Shown here: piece after piece, positions 24,878-33,294 of the stretch | How positions within the stretch are numbered: position 1 is the stretch's first letter | Layout: each line of letters starts with the position of its first letter | Assembly (NCBI RefSeq): GCF_016899425.1 | Contig: NZ_CP045994.1 | Coordinates: 1,860,001-1,924,000, forward strand | Source: Burkholderia sp. MS389 | Lineage (GTDB): Bacteria > Pseudomonadota > Gammaproteobacteria > Burkholderiales > Burkholderiaceae | DNA length: 64,000 nt | Direction: 5' to 3' | The notes under the pieces: generated by a model | The model's database searches: none | What the model was told of the DNA's origin: nothing | Seen by the model: only the letters and a program-made list of their open reading frames with translations | Program-made: the position numbers and the translations under genes

Positions 24878-26242
24878 ATGAGCAGCGACAACACCCTGCA
24901 GACTCCCGCGCGGCCCGCAACCGCCGATCCCGCCAGCGCCCGCCAGCCCCCGTCGGCCGACCACACCGGTGCGCCGCGCGCGCCGGGCGGGTCGGACGCC
25001 CGCACGCAACCGGCGCCGGGCGGCGCCGCACCGGCCACGCCGCCGCCCGCACGACGCAAGCACCTCGTGCGCGCGCTCGTCGCCGTGTTCGCGCTCGGCA
25101 TCGTCGGCTGGGGCATCTGGTACGGGATCGTCGGCCGCTGGTACGAGTCCACCGACAACGCGTACGCGCAAGGCAACGTCGTCGAATTGACGCCGCAGGT
25201 GACGGGCACCGTCGTGTCGATCGACGCGGACGACGGCAACCTCGTTCGCGCCGGCACGCCGCTCGTCCGTCTCGACGCGAGCGACGCGCAGATCGCGCTC
25301 GCGGCCGCGCAGGCCGACCTCGCGGCCACGGTGCGCAAGGTGCGCGGCCTGTACAGCAACGAGCGCGGGCTCGCGAACAGCATCGACGGCGCGCGCGCCG
25401 ACCTCGACGCACGGCGCACCGCGCTCGACAAGGCGAAAGCCGACTATCGGCGCCGCGAGGATCTCGGCCGCTCCGGCGCGATCTCGCGCGAGGAGCTCGC
25501 GCATGCGCTCGACACGCTGACGTCCGCGCAAAGCGCGTACGCCGCCGCGCAAAGCGCGCTCGCGACGTTGACCGAACAGCACCAGACGAGCAAGGCGCTC
25601 GTCGACGACACCGCGGTCGCGTCGCATCCCGACGTCCAGGCCGCGGCGTCGCGGCTGCGCGCCGCCTACCTGGCCCGTGCGCGCACCGACATCGTCGCGC
25701 CCGTCACCGGCTATGTCGCGAAGCGCACGGTGCAGGTCGGGCAGCGCGTGTCGCCGGGCGTGCCGCTGCTCGCGGTCGTGCCGCTGCGCGAGCTGTGGGT
25801 CGACGCGAACTTCACCGAAAAGCAGCTCGAACACATGCGGATCGGCCAACCGGTCGAGCTGACCGCCGACCTGTACGGCGACGCCGTGCGTTATACGGGC
25901 CGCGTGCAGAGCCTCGGCGTCGGCACCGGCAGCGCGTTCTCGCTGATGCCCGCGCAGAACGCGACCGGCAACTGGATCAAGATCGTGCAGCGCTTGCCGG
26001 TGCGCATCGAACTGACGGACCCGTCGCAACTCGACGCGCATCCGCTGCGCATCGGCCTGTCGATGCATGCGCGCGTCGACCAGCACGACCGCAGCGGTGC
26101 GATGCTGTCGCATCGCGCGCAGGATGCGCCGGTGTTCCGGACCGACGTGTACCGCGACGAGCTCGCGCGCGCCGACAGCCTGATCGCCGACGTCGTGCAT
26201 GCGAACCTGCCGGCGGCCGTGCATGCGGAGCGTGTGCGATGA
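24878..26242 (+). CDS. EmrA/HlyD-type membrane fusion protein
   Basis: 454 residues. A Pro/Ala-rich cytosolic tail of about 65 residues precedes one membrane anchor (VAVFALGIVGWGIWYGIVG); then come the biotinyl-lipoyl half motif (TDNAYAQGNVVELTPQVTGTV), coiled-coil hairpin and beta-barrel (IVAPVTGYVAKRTVQVGQ). It links the inner-membrane pump to the outer-membrane channel. Its stop overlaps the pump gene's ATG by four bases. The tail is longer than in E. coli EmrA. Confidence 0.92.
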   Translation: MSSDNTLQTPARPATADPASARQPPSADHTGAPRAPGGSDARTQPAPGGAAPATPPPARRKHLVRALVAVFALGIVGWGIWYGIVGRWYESTDNAYAQGNVVELTPQVTGTVVSIDADDGNLVRAGTPLVRLDASDAQIALAAAQADLAATVRKVRGLYSNERGLANSIDGARADLDARRTALDKAKADYRRREDLGRSGAISREELAHALDTLTSAQSAYAAAQSALATLTEQHQTSKALVDDTAVASHPDVQAAASRLRAAYLARARTDIVAPVTGYVAKRTVQVGQRVSPGVPLLAVVPLRELWVDANFTEKQLEHMRIGQPVELTADLYGDAVRYTGRVQSLGVGTGSAFSLMPAQNATGNWIKIVQRLPVRIELTDPSQLDAHPLRIGLSMHARVDQHDRSGAMLSHRAQDAPVFRTDVYRDELARADSLIADVVHANLPAAVHAERVR

Positions 26243-27777
26243 GCGGCCCGATGCCGGCCGCCGACGCCGGCTTTCGTCCGTCGAGCGTCGCGCTGACGAC
26301 GTTCGGCCTCGCCCTCGCGGTGTTCATGCAGGTGCTCGACGGCACCGTCGCGAACGTGTCGCTGCCGACGATCGCCGGCAACTTCGGCGTCAGCACGACG
26401 CAGAGCGCATGGGTCGTCACGACGTTCTCGGTCAGCAATGCGATCGCGTTGCCGCTGACCGGGTTTCTCGTGAAGCGCGTCGGGCAGGTCCGGCTGTTCG
26501 TATGGGCGACGCTGGCGTTCACGTTCGCGTCGCTGCTGTGCGGCCTTGCGCAAAACCTGCCGCAGCTCGTCGCGTTCCGCGCGCTGCAGGGCCTCGTGGC
26601 CGGGCCGATGATCCCGACCACCCAGGCGTTGATGCTGTCGATCTACCCGCCGCAGCGGCGCGGCTTCGCGCTGTCGATGATCGCGATGGTGACCGTCGTC
26701 GCGCCGATCGCGGGCCCCGTGTTCGGCGGCTGGGTGACGGAACATTACTCGTGGCGCTGGGCGTTCCTGATCAATCTGCCGATCGGCGTGTTCGCCGCGA
26801 TGTGCGTGTTCGCGCAGATGCGCGCGCGCGTCGAGACGACGGTTGCCGCGCGCGTCGACTATGTCGGTCTCGCGGCGCTCGTGGTCGGCGTCGGCGCGCT
26901 GCAGATCGTGCTCGACAAGGGCAACGAAGCCGACTGGTTCAACTCGACGTTCATCGTCGTGATGTCGGTGGTCGCCGCGTTCGGGATCGCGCTGTTCCTG
27001 ATCTGGGAGCTCAACGAGCCGAACCCGATCGTGAACCTGCGGCTGTTCAAGCATCGCAACTTCGCGGCCGGCACGCTGACGCTCGTGCTCGCGTACTCGG
27101 CGTTCTTCGCGGTCAACGTGATCGTGCCGCAGTGGTTGCAGCGCACGCTCGGCTATACGGCGTTCTGGGCGGGGCTGGCCGTCGCGCCGATGGGCGTGAT
27201 CCCCGTGCTGATGACGCCGTTCATGGGCAAGTACGCACCGCGCTTCAACATGCGCGTGCTCGTGTGCTGCGCGTTCGCGATCCTCGGCACGTCGTCGTTC
27301 CTGCGCGCGGGCTTCGTGCCCGACGTCGACTTCACGCACATCGCGCTGATCCAGCTGCTGCAGGGCCTTGGCCTCGCGCTGTTCATCATGCCGATCAACA
27401 GCATCCTGCTGTCCGACCTGAAGCCGGACGAGATCGCCGCGGGCTCCGGCTTGTCCACGTTCCTGCGCACGCTCGGCGCGAGCTTCGCCGTGTCGATCAC
27501 GTCGTTCCTGTGGGACCGGCGCGCGATCCTGCATCACGCGCAGCTCAGCGAGCACCTGAGCAAGTTCGATCCGGCCGTTCGCGCCGAACTCGCGCAACTC
27601 GGCGGCGGCGATCCGCAACGCGCGGCGACGCTGCTCGGCAACCTGGTCGACGCTCAGGCCTACCAGATTTCGTTCAACGACGTGTCGTTCGCGCTCGGCT
27701 GCGTGTATCTCGCGGTGATCGCGGTGGTATGGCTCGCCCGCCCGCCATTCGGCCCCGGCGCCGCCGCGAAACGATGA
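26239..27777 (+). CDS. EmrB/QacA-type MFS drug:H+ antiporter (DHA2 family)
   Basis: 512 residues with fourteen predicted membrane segments. Motif D1-like LDGTVANVSLPTIAGNFG in segment 1 and the antiporter motif C (VVAPIAGPVFGGWVTEHYSWRWAF) are clear. With the two upstream genes it forms a complete EmrAB-TolC-like pump spanning both membranes. The ATGA overlap with the fusion-protein gene indicates coupled translation. Confidence 0.93.
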   Translation: MSGPMPAADAGFRPSSVALTTFGLALAVFMQVLDGTVANVSLPTIAGNFGVSTTQSAWVVTTFSVSNAIALPLTGFLVKRVGQVRLFVWATLAFTFASLLCGLAQNLPQLVAFRALQGLVAGPMIPTTQALMLSIYPPQRRGFALSMIAMVTVVAPIAGPVFGGWVTEHYSWRWAFLINLPIGVFAAMCVFAQMRARVETTVAARVDYVGLAALVVGVGALQIVLDKGNEADWFNSTFIVVMSVVAAFGIALFLIWELNEPNPIVNLRLFKHRNFAAGTLTLVLAYSAFFAVNVIVPQWLQRTLGYTAFWAGLAVAPMGVIPVLMTPFMGKYAPRFNMRVLVCCAFAILGTSSFLRAGFVPDVDFTHIALIQLLQGLGLALFIMPINSILLSDLKPDEIAAGSGLSTFLRTLGASFAVSITSFLWDRRAILHHAQLSEHLSKFDPAVRAELAQLGGGDPQRAATLLGNLVDAQAYQISFNDVSFALGCVYLAVIAVVWLARPPFGPGAAAKR

Positions 27778-27836
27778 AACGGGCGCCGCGCGGCCCGTTC
27801 CAACCCATGCTGTTCAATTCGATGGAGATTGACCCG

Positions 27837-28268
27837 ATGCCTACCCACCACGCTGAAAACGCGCCGTCCGCACTGGCGGCGCTCGCCGTGTTCGACGTCA
27901 CGGAATTTCCGCTCGTCGTCGTGCGCAACGATGCAATCGCATCCGCCGGCTACGCGCAGCGCTGGCTCGACGACATGCACGCGCTGATGCGGCACGGCGA
28001 GCCGTTTGTCATGATCTTTCCGCCGGCCCGGCCCGACGAGCAGCACGACGACCGCAAGGAACGCGGCATGTGGCTCAAGCAGAACCGCGCCGCGCTCGCC
28101 GCGGTCTGCCGCGCGCTCGTGTCGGTCGAACCGGACCCGCGCGAGCGCGAAGCGGCCATCGCCAACGCGGCCGGCATCGAAAAGGCGTTCGGGATTCCGT
28201 TCGACGTGACGGCTTCGCTCGACGACGCGAAGCAGGCCGGTCGGCGACGCTTGACGGAGGCGGTCTAG
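27837..28268 (+). CDS. Hypothetical soluble protein downstream of the efflux operon
   Basis: 143 residues, no signal peptide or membrane segment. I do not recognise the family. It contains a compact alpha/beta domain (FDVTEFPLVVVRNDAIA, GEPFVMIFPP) that resembles STAS-like or SpoIIAA-like folds in outline only. GGAG at 27824-27827 supports the start. It follows the pump gene by 59 bases and may be cotranscribed. Confidence 0.7.
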   Translation: MPTHHAENAPSALAALAVFDVTEFPLVVVRNDAIASAGYAQRWLDDMHALMRHGEPFVMIFPPARPDEQHDDRKERGMWLKQNRAALAAVCRALVSVEPDPREREAAIANAAGIEKAFGIPFDVTASLDDAKQAGRRRLTEAV

Positions 28269-28353
28269 CGCGGCCCGTTCGCGCGCAACGCCTCGAACCG
28301 GTTGCGCAAGTCCGCCTGATTGCAGATTCCAACAATTAAACGGGGTGGCCTGT

Positions 28354-29088
28354 ATGAAAGGACTGGATTGTCTGAAATGGTTGGTACCCGGCGACACGGA
28401 CGCGTCATGGCAGCGAATGACCGACGCGGCCGCCGGCATGGGGTTCGACAAGGTCGTGCTGATCGTGTTGCCGTTCGCCGGCGCGTCGTTCGATCTCGCG
28501 CGCAAGTGGAGCAGCGGCGTGCCGGGCTGGACGGCGCTGTACCGGCAGCGGCAGTTCGACCGCATCGACCCGATGCTGCAGCATTGCTTCCGTTCGGCGC
28601 TGCCGCTCGTCTGGGACGGCGCGCTGTTCGGGCTGCCCGAGCAACGGCCATGCTACGAAGCGGCGGCCGCGTACGGCATGCGCAGCGGCGTCGTGCTGCC
28701 CGTGCGCGGCCCGAAGGGGGAGGTCGGCATGCTGTCGTGCGCGAGCGCGGACGATCTCGCCGCCACGTGCGAGCGCTGCGACCGGCATCTGGCGGCGCTC
28801 ACGCTGTTGCGCGACATCGCCTGCGAAGCGATCGCCGGCACACGCTGCCACGCACCGCCCGACAGCGTGCCGCGCCTCAGCCGGCGGGAGGTCGAGTGCC
28901 TGCGCTGGCATGCGGCCGGCAAGACCTCGTGGGAAATCGGCCACATCCTGAACGTGACCGAGTCGTGCATCAACTTCCACTTCATGAACATCCGCCGCAA
29001 GTTCAACGTGTCACGTCGGCACGAAGCCGTGCTGCGCGCGGTCGAGTGGGGGCTGATCAGCATCTCCGACGTGACGGTGCCGACCTGA
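28354..29088 (+). CDS. LuxR-family quorum-sensing-type regulator (solo)
   Basis: 244 residues. The autoinducer-binding domain keeps the residues conserved in TraR/LasR: Trp59, Tyr63, Asp72, Pro73 and Trp87, each offset by two from TraR numbering, and Gly112. The C-terminal LuxR HTH (LSRREVECLRWHAAGKTSWEIGHIL) is complete. No luxI-type synthase gene lies in the window, so it is a solo receptor likely to answer acyl-homoserine lactones made elsewhere or by other cells. Its last 78 bases overlap the convergent amidotransferase gene. Confidence 0.9.
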   Translation: MKGLDCLKWLVPGDTDASWQRMTDAAAGMGFDKVVLIVLPFAGASFDLARKWSSGVPGWTALYRQRQFDRIDPMLQHCFRSALPLVWDGALFGLPEQRPCYEAAAAYGMRSGVVLPVRGPKGEVGMLSCASADDLAATCERCDRHLAALTLLRDIACEAIAGTRCHAPPDSVPRLSRREVECLRWHAAGKTSWEIGHILNVTESCINFHFMNIRRKFNVSRRHEAVLRAVEWGLISISDVTVPT

Positions 29089-29793
29089 CGCCGGCGTCTC
29101 GTCGAGCCAGCGGTCGAGAAACGCGCTGAGCCACGCGGCCGTCGCGCGGTCGTGCCGGCAGCCTTCGCTGGCCTGCGTCGCCAGGTCCTGCGCGCCGGGC
29201 ACCGTCAGCTTGTGCGCGGCCGCCGTGCTCCAGCGCCGCATCATCGAATAGCTCACTTCCGGATGGAACTGGACACCGTACGCGCGCGGCCCGTAACGGA
29301 CGGCCTGGTTCTCGAAATGCTCGCCGGTCGCGAGGATCTCGAGCCCGGCCACGCGCTCGAAGCCTTCGCGATGCCACTGGTACACGTGCGACGGCCATGA
29401 ACCGAGCCGACGGCCGGCCGGCGTCGCGGCGATCGGCCAGTAGCCGATTTCCGCGCGCCCGTCGCGATGCGTATTCACGCGCCCCCCCAGATGGCGAATC
29501 ATCATCTGCGCGCCGAGGCAGACGCCGAGAAACGGCGCCGCCTCGCGCAGCGGCACACCGATCCAGTCGATCTCGTCGCGGATCCAGCGATCGCCGTCGT
29601 TGGCGCTCATCGGCCCGCCGAACACCACGGCGCCCGCATGGTCGGCGAGCGTCGCCGGCAACGGATCGCCGAGCGGCGGGCGGCGGATGTCGAGTGGATG
29701 GCCGCGGGCGGCGAGCAGCCGGCCGATCCGGCCGGGGCTCGACTGTTCGCGATGCAGCACGATCAGGATCGGACGAAGGGCTAAGTGCGTCAT
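29011..29793 (-). CDS. Class I glutamine amidotransferase (GMP-synthase-like)
   Basis: 260 residues. Nucleophile Cys in FLGVCLGAQMM and the His-Glu pair in VQFHPEVS give a complete GATase triad. The free-standing domain resembles YebK/GuaA-like proteins that act on gamma-glutamyl compounds. The C-terminal 27 residues or so (after FLDRWLDE) overlap the luxR gene antisense and look unlike the family, so the stop may have been extended by mutation. It is the last gene of a six-gene minus-strand run. Confidence 0.82.
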   Translation of the reverse strand: MTHLALRPILIVLHREQSSPGRIGRLLAARGHPLDIRRPPLGDPLPATLADHAGAVVFGGPMSANDGDRWIRDEIDWIGVPLREAAPFLGVCLGAQMMIRHLGGRVNTHRDGRAEIGYWPIAATPAGRRLGSWPSHVYQWHREGFERVAGLEILATGEHFENQAVRYGPRAYGVQFHPEVSYSMMRRWSTAAAHKLTVPGAQDLATQASEGCRHDRATAAWLSAFLDRWLDETPASGRHRHVGDADQPPLDRAQHGFVPT

Positions 29794-29813
29794 GTCGGGT
29801 GGTCGGTAGAAGG

Positions 29814-30458
29814 TCAGCCCGGCTGGCCGCGCAACGCGTCGAACGACACCATCACCTGTTCGCGATAGGCGGGCCGTCGGCACAGGCGGGCGTACCAGGC
29901 CTCGACGTGCGGCAACGGCGGCCGCTCGACGTCGAGCGAGAAATAGCGGAACAGCGTCGCACCGGCCGGAATGTCGGCCAGGCCCGGCGACGCGCCACCG
30001 AGAAACGGCTGGGTCGACAGCAGCCGGTCGAGCAGCCGGTAATGCGTCGCGCTGCGCGCGGCCTTGTCGAGCACGATCGCCTCGTCGCGCCGCTCCGGCG
30101 GCGTTCGCACGAGCGCCCAGAACAAGCCGGTCATCACGTCGGGCTCGAGCGCGGTCTGCGACCAGTCCATCCAGCGCTCCGCGCGCGAGCGGGCGAACGT
30201 GTCGCGGCACCAGAACGGATTGTTCGGCACGCGCGCGGCAAGATAGCGCAGGATCGTGTGCGACTCCCACACGACGTCGCCGTCCCAGTCGATCACCGGA
30301 ATTCGGCAGGTCGGATTCAGCGCCGCGAACGCGGGCGTCTGCAGCGAGCCATGCTCGCCGCCGACCGCAATATGCCGGTACGGCAGGCCGAGCTCGCCGA
30401 TGAGCCACAACACCTTCTGCACGTTGAACGACGTGCGGCGGCCCCAGACGGTCAGCAT
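29814..30458 (-). CDS. Glutathione S-transferase family protein
   Basis: 214 residues. N-terminal thioredoxin-like domain (LTVWGRRTSFNVQKVLWLIGELGLPYRH, with the catalytic-type Ser/Asn and the cis-Pro region CRIPVIDWDG), then ES at the gamma-glutamyl site (VVWESHTILRYLA) and an all-helical C-terminal domain. The ATG at 30458 overlaps the upstream PLP-enzyme stop. Likely a detoxifying or isomerase-type GST in the pathway of this operon. Confidence 0.87.
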   Translation of the reverse strand: MLTVWGRRTSFNVQKVLWLIGELGLPYRHIAVGGEHGSLQTPAFAALNPTCRIPVIDWDGDVVWESHTILRYLAARVPNNPFWCRDTFARSRAERWMDWSQTALEPDVMTGLFWALVRTPPERRDEAIVLDKAARSATHYRLLDRLLSTQPFLGGASPGLADIPAGATLFRYFSLDVERPPLPHVEAWYARLCRRPAYREQVMVSFDALRGQPG

Positions 30459-31690
30459 CGCGCGGCATCCTCGCAAGCGGCGATCGACGCGCATGCCGCA
30501 TAGCGGTCGAGGCCCGCCGCAAGATCGGCGATCAGGTCGTCCGCATCCTCGAGCCCGATGTGCAGGCGCACGCCGCGGCTACCGGACGGCCAGCGCGCCG
30601 CGAGGCCGTGCGCGTCCAGCTCGAACGGCAGCGCGAGGCTCTCGTAGCCGCCCCACGAATAGCCGAGCCCGAACAGCGTCAGGTGATCGAGAAACGCGTC
30701 GATCGCATGCGCGGGCGCGGGCTGCAGCACGATCGAGAACAGCGCCGACGCGCCGCGGAAATCGCGGCGCCACAGCGCGTGGCCGTCGTCGCCCGGCAAT
30801 GCCGGATACAGCACCCGCTGCACCTCGGGACGCCGCTCGAGCCAGCTCGCGACGGCGAGCGCGTTGCGCTGGTGCTGCCGCAGCCGCACGCCGAGCGTGC
30901 GCAATCCGCGCAGCGCGAGATAGACGTCGTCGGGGCCCGCGCACAGTCCGAGATCACCGTGCAGTTGCTTCAGCGCGGGCCACGCGCGCGCGTTGGCCGA
31001 CACCGTGCCGAGCATCGCATCCGAGTGCCCGACCAGATACTTGGTGCCGGCCTGGATCGACACGTCGATCCCGAACGCATGCGGCTGAAAGAACAGCGGC
31101 GTGGCCCAGCTATTGTCCGCGATGACCTGCGCGCCGTGCGCGTGCGCGAGCCGCACGAGGGCAGGGATGTCGTGCATGTCGAACGTGTAGGAGCCGGGCA
31201 CCTCGACGTACAGTGCGCGCGTGTTCGGACGAAACACGGCCGCGACGGGCGTGCTGCCGTCGTACCACGTCGTCTCGACGCCGAGCCGCGCCAGCACGCC
31301 TTCGCATGCGTGACGCACCGGGCCGTAGACCGATGCGGTCATCAGCAGATGGTCGCCGGGTGTCAGGCACGACAGCAGCGCGAGCGTGCACGCGGACAGG
31401 CCCGACGGGCACAGCACCGCGCCGGCGCCGCCTTCGAGGCTCGTCACCGCGCGCTCGAGCGCGTCCGTCGTCGGCGTGCCGCGACGGCCGTAGATATACG
31501 GCTGCGTGCGGTTCAGCAGATCCGACACCGTCGGGCTGAGCACGGTCGACGCATGGTAGACGGGCGGATTGACGAAGCCGTGCCATGCGGCGCTGTCGCG
31601 GCCGGCGTGCGCGAGCCGCGTGTCGTCGTGCAGGCGGTCATGCATGCCGTCGCGCGGCAGCGACGGCGGTTCGTCACGCTTCACGGCCAT
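30452..31690 (-). CDS. Cys/Met metabolism PLP-dependent enzyme (cystathionine beta-lyase-like)
   Basis: 412 residues. The PLP lysine is in QAGTKYLVGHSD, the cofactor Asp in VIADNSWATP, and YGRRGTPTT is the substrate-phosphate/tetramer motif. The family includes cystathionine beta-lyase, gamma-synthase and methionine gamma-lyase. The start at 31690 overlaps the preceding gene by ten bases and has CTCC (GGAG) 11 bases upstream. A sulfur-compound lyase next to a GST suggests processing of a glutathione or cysteine conjugate, which is inference. Confidence 0.87.
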   Translation of the reverse strand: MAVKRDEPPSLPRDGMHDRLHDDTRLAHAGRDSAAWHGFVNPPVYHASTVLSPTVSDLLNRTQPYIYGRRGTPTTDALERAVTSLEGGAGAVLCPSGLSACTLALLSCLTPGDHLLMTASVYGPVRHACEGVLARLGVETTWYDGSTPVAAVFRPNTRALYVEVPGSYTFDMHDIPALVRLAHAHGAQVIADNSWATPLFFQPHAFGIDVSIQAGTKYLVGHSDAMLGTVSANARAWPALKQLHGDLGLCAGPDDVYLALRGLRTLGVRLRQHQRNALAVASWLERRPEVQRVLYPALPGDDGHALWRRDFRGASALFSIVLQPAPAHAIDAFLDHLTLFGLGYSWGGYESLALPFELDAHGLAARWPSGSRGVRLHIGLEDADDLIADLAAGLDRYAACASIAACEDAARC

Positions 31691-32346
31691 AGCGCGCACC
31701 GCTCCCAGCGCTCGCCGGCGCGGCGATACGCCTGCCGCGCGAAACGGCGCGAACTGTCGGCCCGCCAGAACTCGACGTCGTCCGGCGCCAGCGTATACAG
31801 GTGCCAGTCGTCCGACACGAGCGCCGGATCGGCGGCCAGCCGTTCGAGCTGCGCGTCGATCGCACGCGCCAGGTCGGCCGGATCGTCGAGCCGTTCGCTT
31901 TGCCGTCCGGCCAGGATGCTCGCGCGCGACCGCTCGGGGCGGCTCGCGAAATCGGCATGGCCTTCGGCGTCCGGCAAGCGCTCGACCGGGCCGCTCAGCC
32001 GGATCTGGCTCGCGATCGCGGGCCAGTAGAACGTCAGCGCCGCGAACGGCAGGTTCGCGAGCTGGCGCCCCTTCGGACTGCGTGCGTTCGCCGCGAAATG
32101 CCAGCCGCGCGCGTCGAGGTTCAGCAGCACGACGGAACGTGCATCGGGCCGTCCGTCCGGGCGGACCGTCGACAGCGTCGTCACCTGCGGTTCGAGCGCG
32201 CCCGCGGTCACGGCCTCGTCGAGCCAGCGTTCGAACTGCGCGTGCGGCGTATCGGCCCAGTGGTCGGCCGGCACGTGCGGCGCGGCATGCGCGAGGGTTT
32301 TCAGCGCCTTCAGGCGCGTGGCGATCGTATCCATGGCGACACTCAT
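31681..32346 (-). CDS. Pyridoxamine 5'-phosphate oxidase-like flavoprotein (PdxH/PhzG type)
   Basis: 221 residues. The split-barrel FMN-binding pattern is there: TTLSTVRPDGRPDARSVVLLNLDARGW, then RSPKGRQL, and the C-terminal dimerisation region VEFWRADSSRRFARQAYRR. Either a PLP-producing oxidase or a PhzG-like oxidase acting on an aromatic metabolite would fit. Its start overlaps the stop of the lyase gene (ATGA at 32343-32346). Confidence 0.85.
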   Translation of the reverse strand: MSVAMDTIATRLKALKTLAHAAPHVPADHWADTPHAQFERWLDEAVTAGALEPQVTTLSTVRPDGRPDARSVVLLNLDARGWHFAANARSPKGRQLANLPFAALTFYWPAIASQIRLSGPVERLPDAEGHADFASRPERSRASILAGRQSERLDDPADLARAIDAQLERLAADPALVSDDWHLYTLAPDDVEFWRADSSRRFARQAYRRAGERWERCALWP

Positions 32347-33245
32347 GCGATGCCGAATTGCGTCGCGCGGGCGATCAGCCGATGCGCGGCGAGATAGTCG
32401 GGGACTTCCGCGAGGAAGCCGTCGACGACGGCGGCGGCTACACGACGGCCGCCGGAGGTACGCCGCGCGTGATCGAACGCGTCGATCACGCGGCGGGCGA
32501 GAGCGACTTCATCGGCCGTCGGCGTCAGCACGCGATTGACGGCCGGCACGAACTGCGCGTTGACGATCGCTTTCGCCTGGTAGCCGAGGTCGCGCGACAC
32601 GCGCATGTCGAGCTCCGCGCCTTCGTTGTCGGCATAGCTGTACGGGCAGTCGATCGCAGTCACGCCGACCGCCGCGCATTCGACGCGAAAACGCGAGCGC
32701 ACGTAGTCGAGCTCGCGGCCCGCACGGGTGCGCTCGGCACCCATGTCGGCCACCATGTCCTCGGTCGCGACGAGCACGGCCGACACGCGCGGGCTCGAGC
32801 GTGCGATCGCCATCGTGTTCACGAGGCCGAGCGTCGTCTCGACGTTCGGCACCAGTTCGGTCGAGCCCGGCGCGATGTCGTATTCCCGCTCGAAACGCGT
32901 GACGGCTTCGTCGAGCGCGACGACCTGCTCGGGCGTCGCGACGTACGACATCATCACGATGTCCGGGCGGCCGCGCATCGCGGCGCGCAGGTCGTCGATG
33001 CCGCCCGCGTCGAGCGGATTCACGCGTACGGACGCCAGCACGCCGGCGTCGCGCCAGCCGGCGAGCACCCGCTCGCTCAGTTCGCGCGCGGCCGGGCGCC
33101 GGTCGGGAGGCGTAAAGGTTTCGAGTTCCTGGATCAGCACATCCGCGCCGCTCGCGGTGCCGTCAACGAGCGCATCGTGATCGGCGCCGGCGAGAAACAG
33201 CCAGGAGCGGCGCAGGCGGGAAGGGCGTCGGTTCGTCGGTGTCAT
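32343..33245 (-). CDS. HpcH/HpaI aldolase/citrate-lyase beta (CitE-like) enzyme
   Basis: 300 residues, TIM barrel. SRLRRSWLFLAGAD at the start, VRVNPLDAGG and PNVETTLGLVNTMAIA with the metal-binding Glu, then ATEDMVADMGAERT with the second acidic ligand, match CitE-like C-C lyases (malyl-, citramalyl- or beta-methylmalyl-CoA). With the upstream acyl-CoA dehydrogenase it suggests oxidation and cleavage of a CoA thioester. Confidence 0.88.
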   Translation of the reverse strand: MTPTNRRPSRLRRSWLFLAGADHDALVDGTASGADVLIQELETFTPPDRRPAARELSERVLAGWRDAGVLASVRVNPLDAGGIDDLRAAMRGRPDIVMMSYVATPEQVVALDEAVTRFEREYDIAPGSTELVPNVETTLGLVNTMAIARSSPRVSAVLVATEDMVADMGAERTRAGRELDYVRSRFRVECAAVGVTAIDCPYSYADNEGAELDMRVSRDLGYQAKAIVNAQFVPAVNRVLTPTADEVALARRVIDAFDHARRTSGGRRVAAAVVDGFLAEVPDYLAAHRLIARATQFGIA

Positions 33246-33294
33246 GCGTGGTTTCCTGTAGGGCGCGGGGTGCGCGTGGCGATGGCGCGGGCAC

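Noticed and set aside
22361-26224. A 1287-codon open frame on the minus strand
   Set aside because: It is antisense to the outer-membrane factor and fusion-protein genes and only its end coincides with part of the AraC gene in another frame; composition is that of a shadow.
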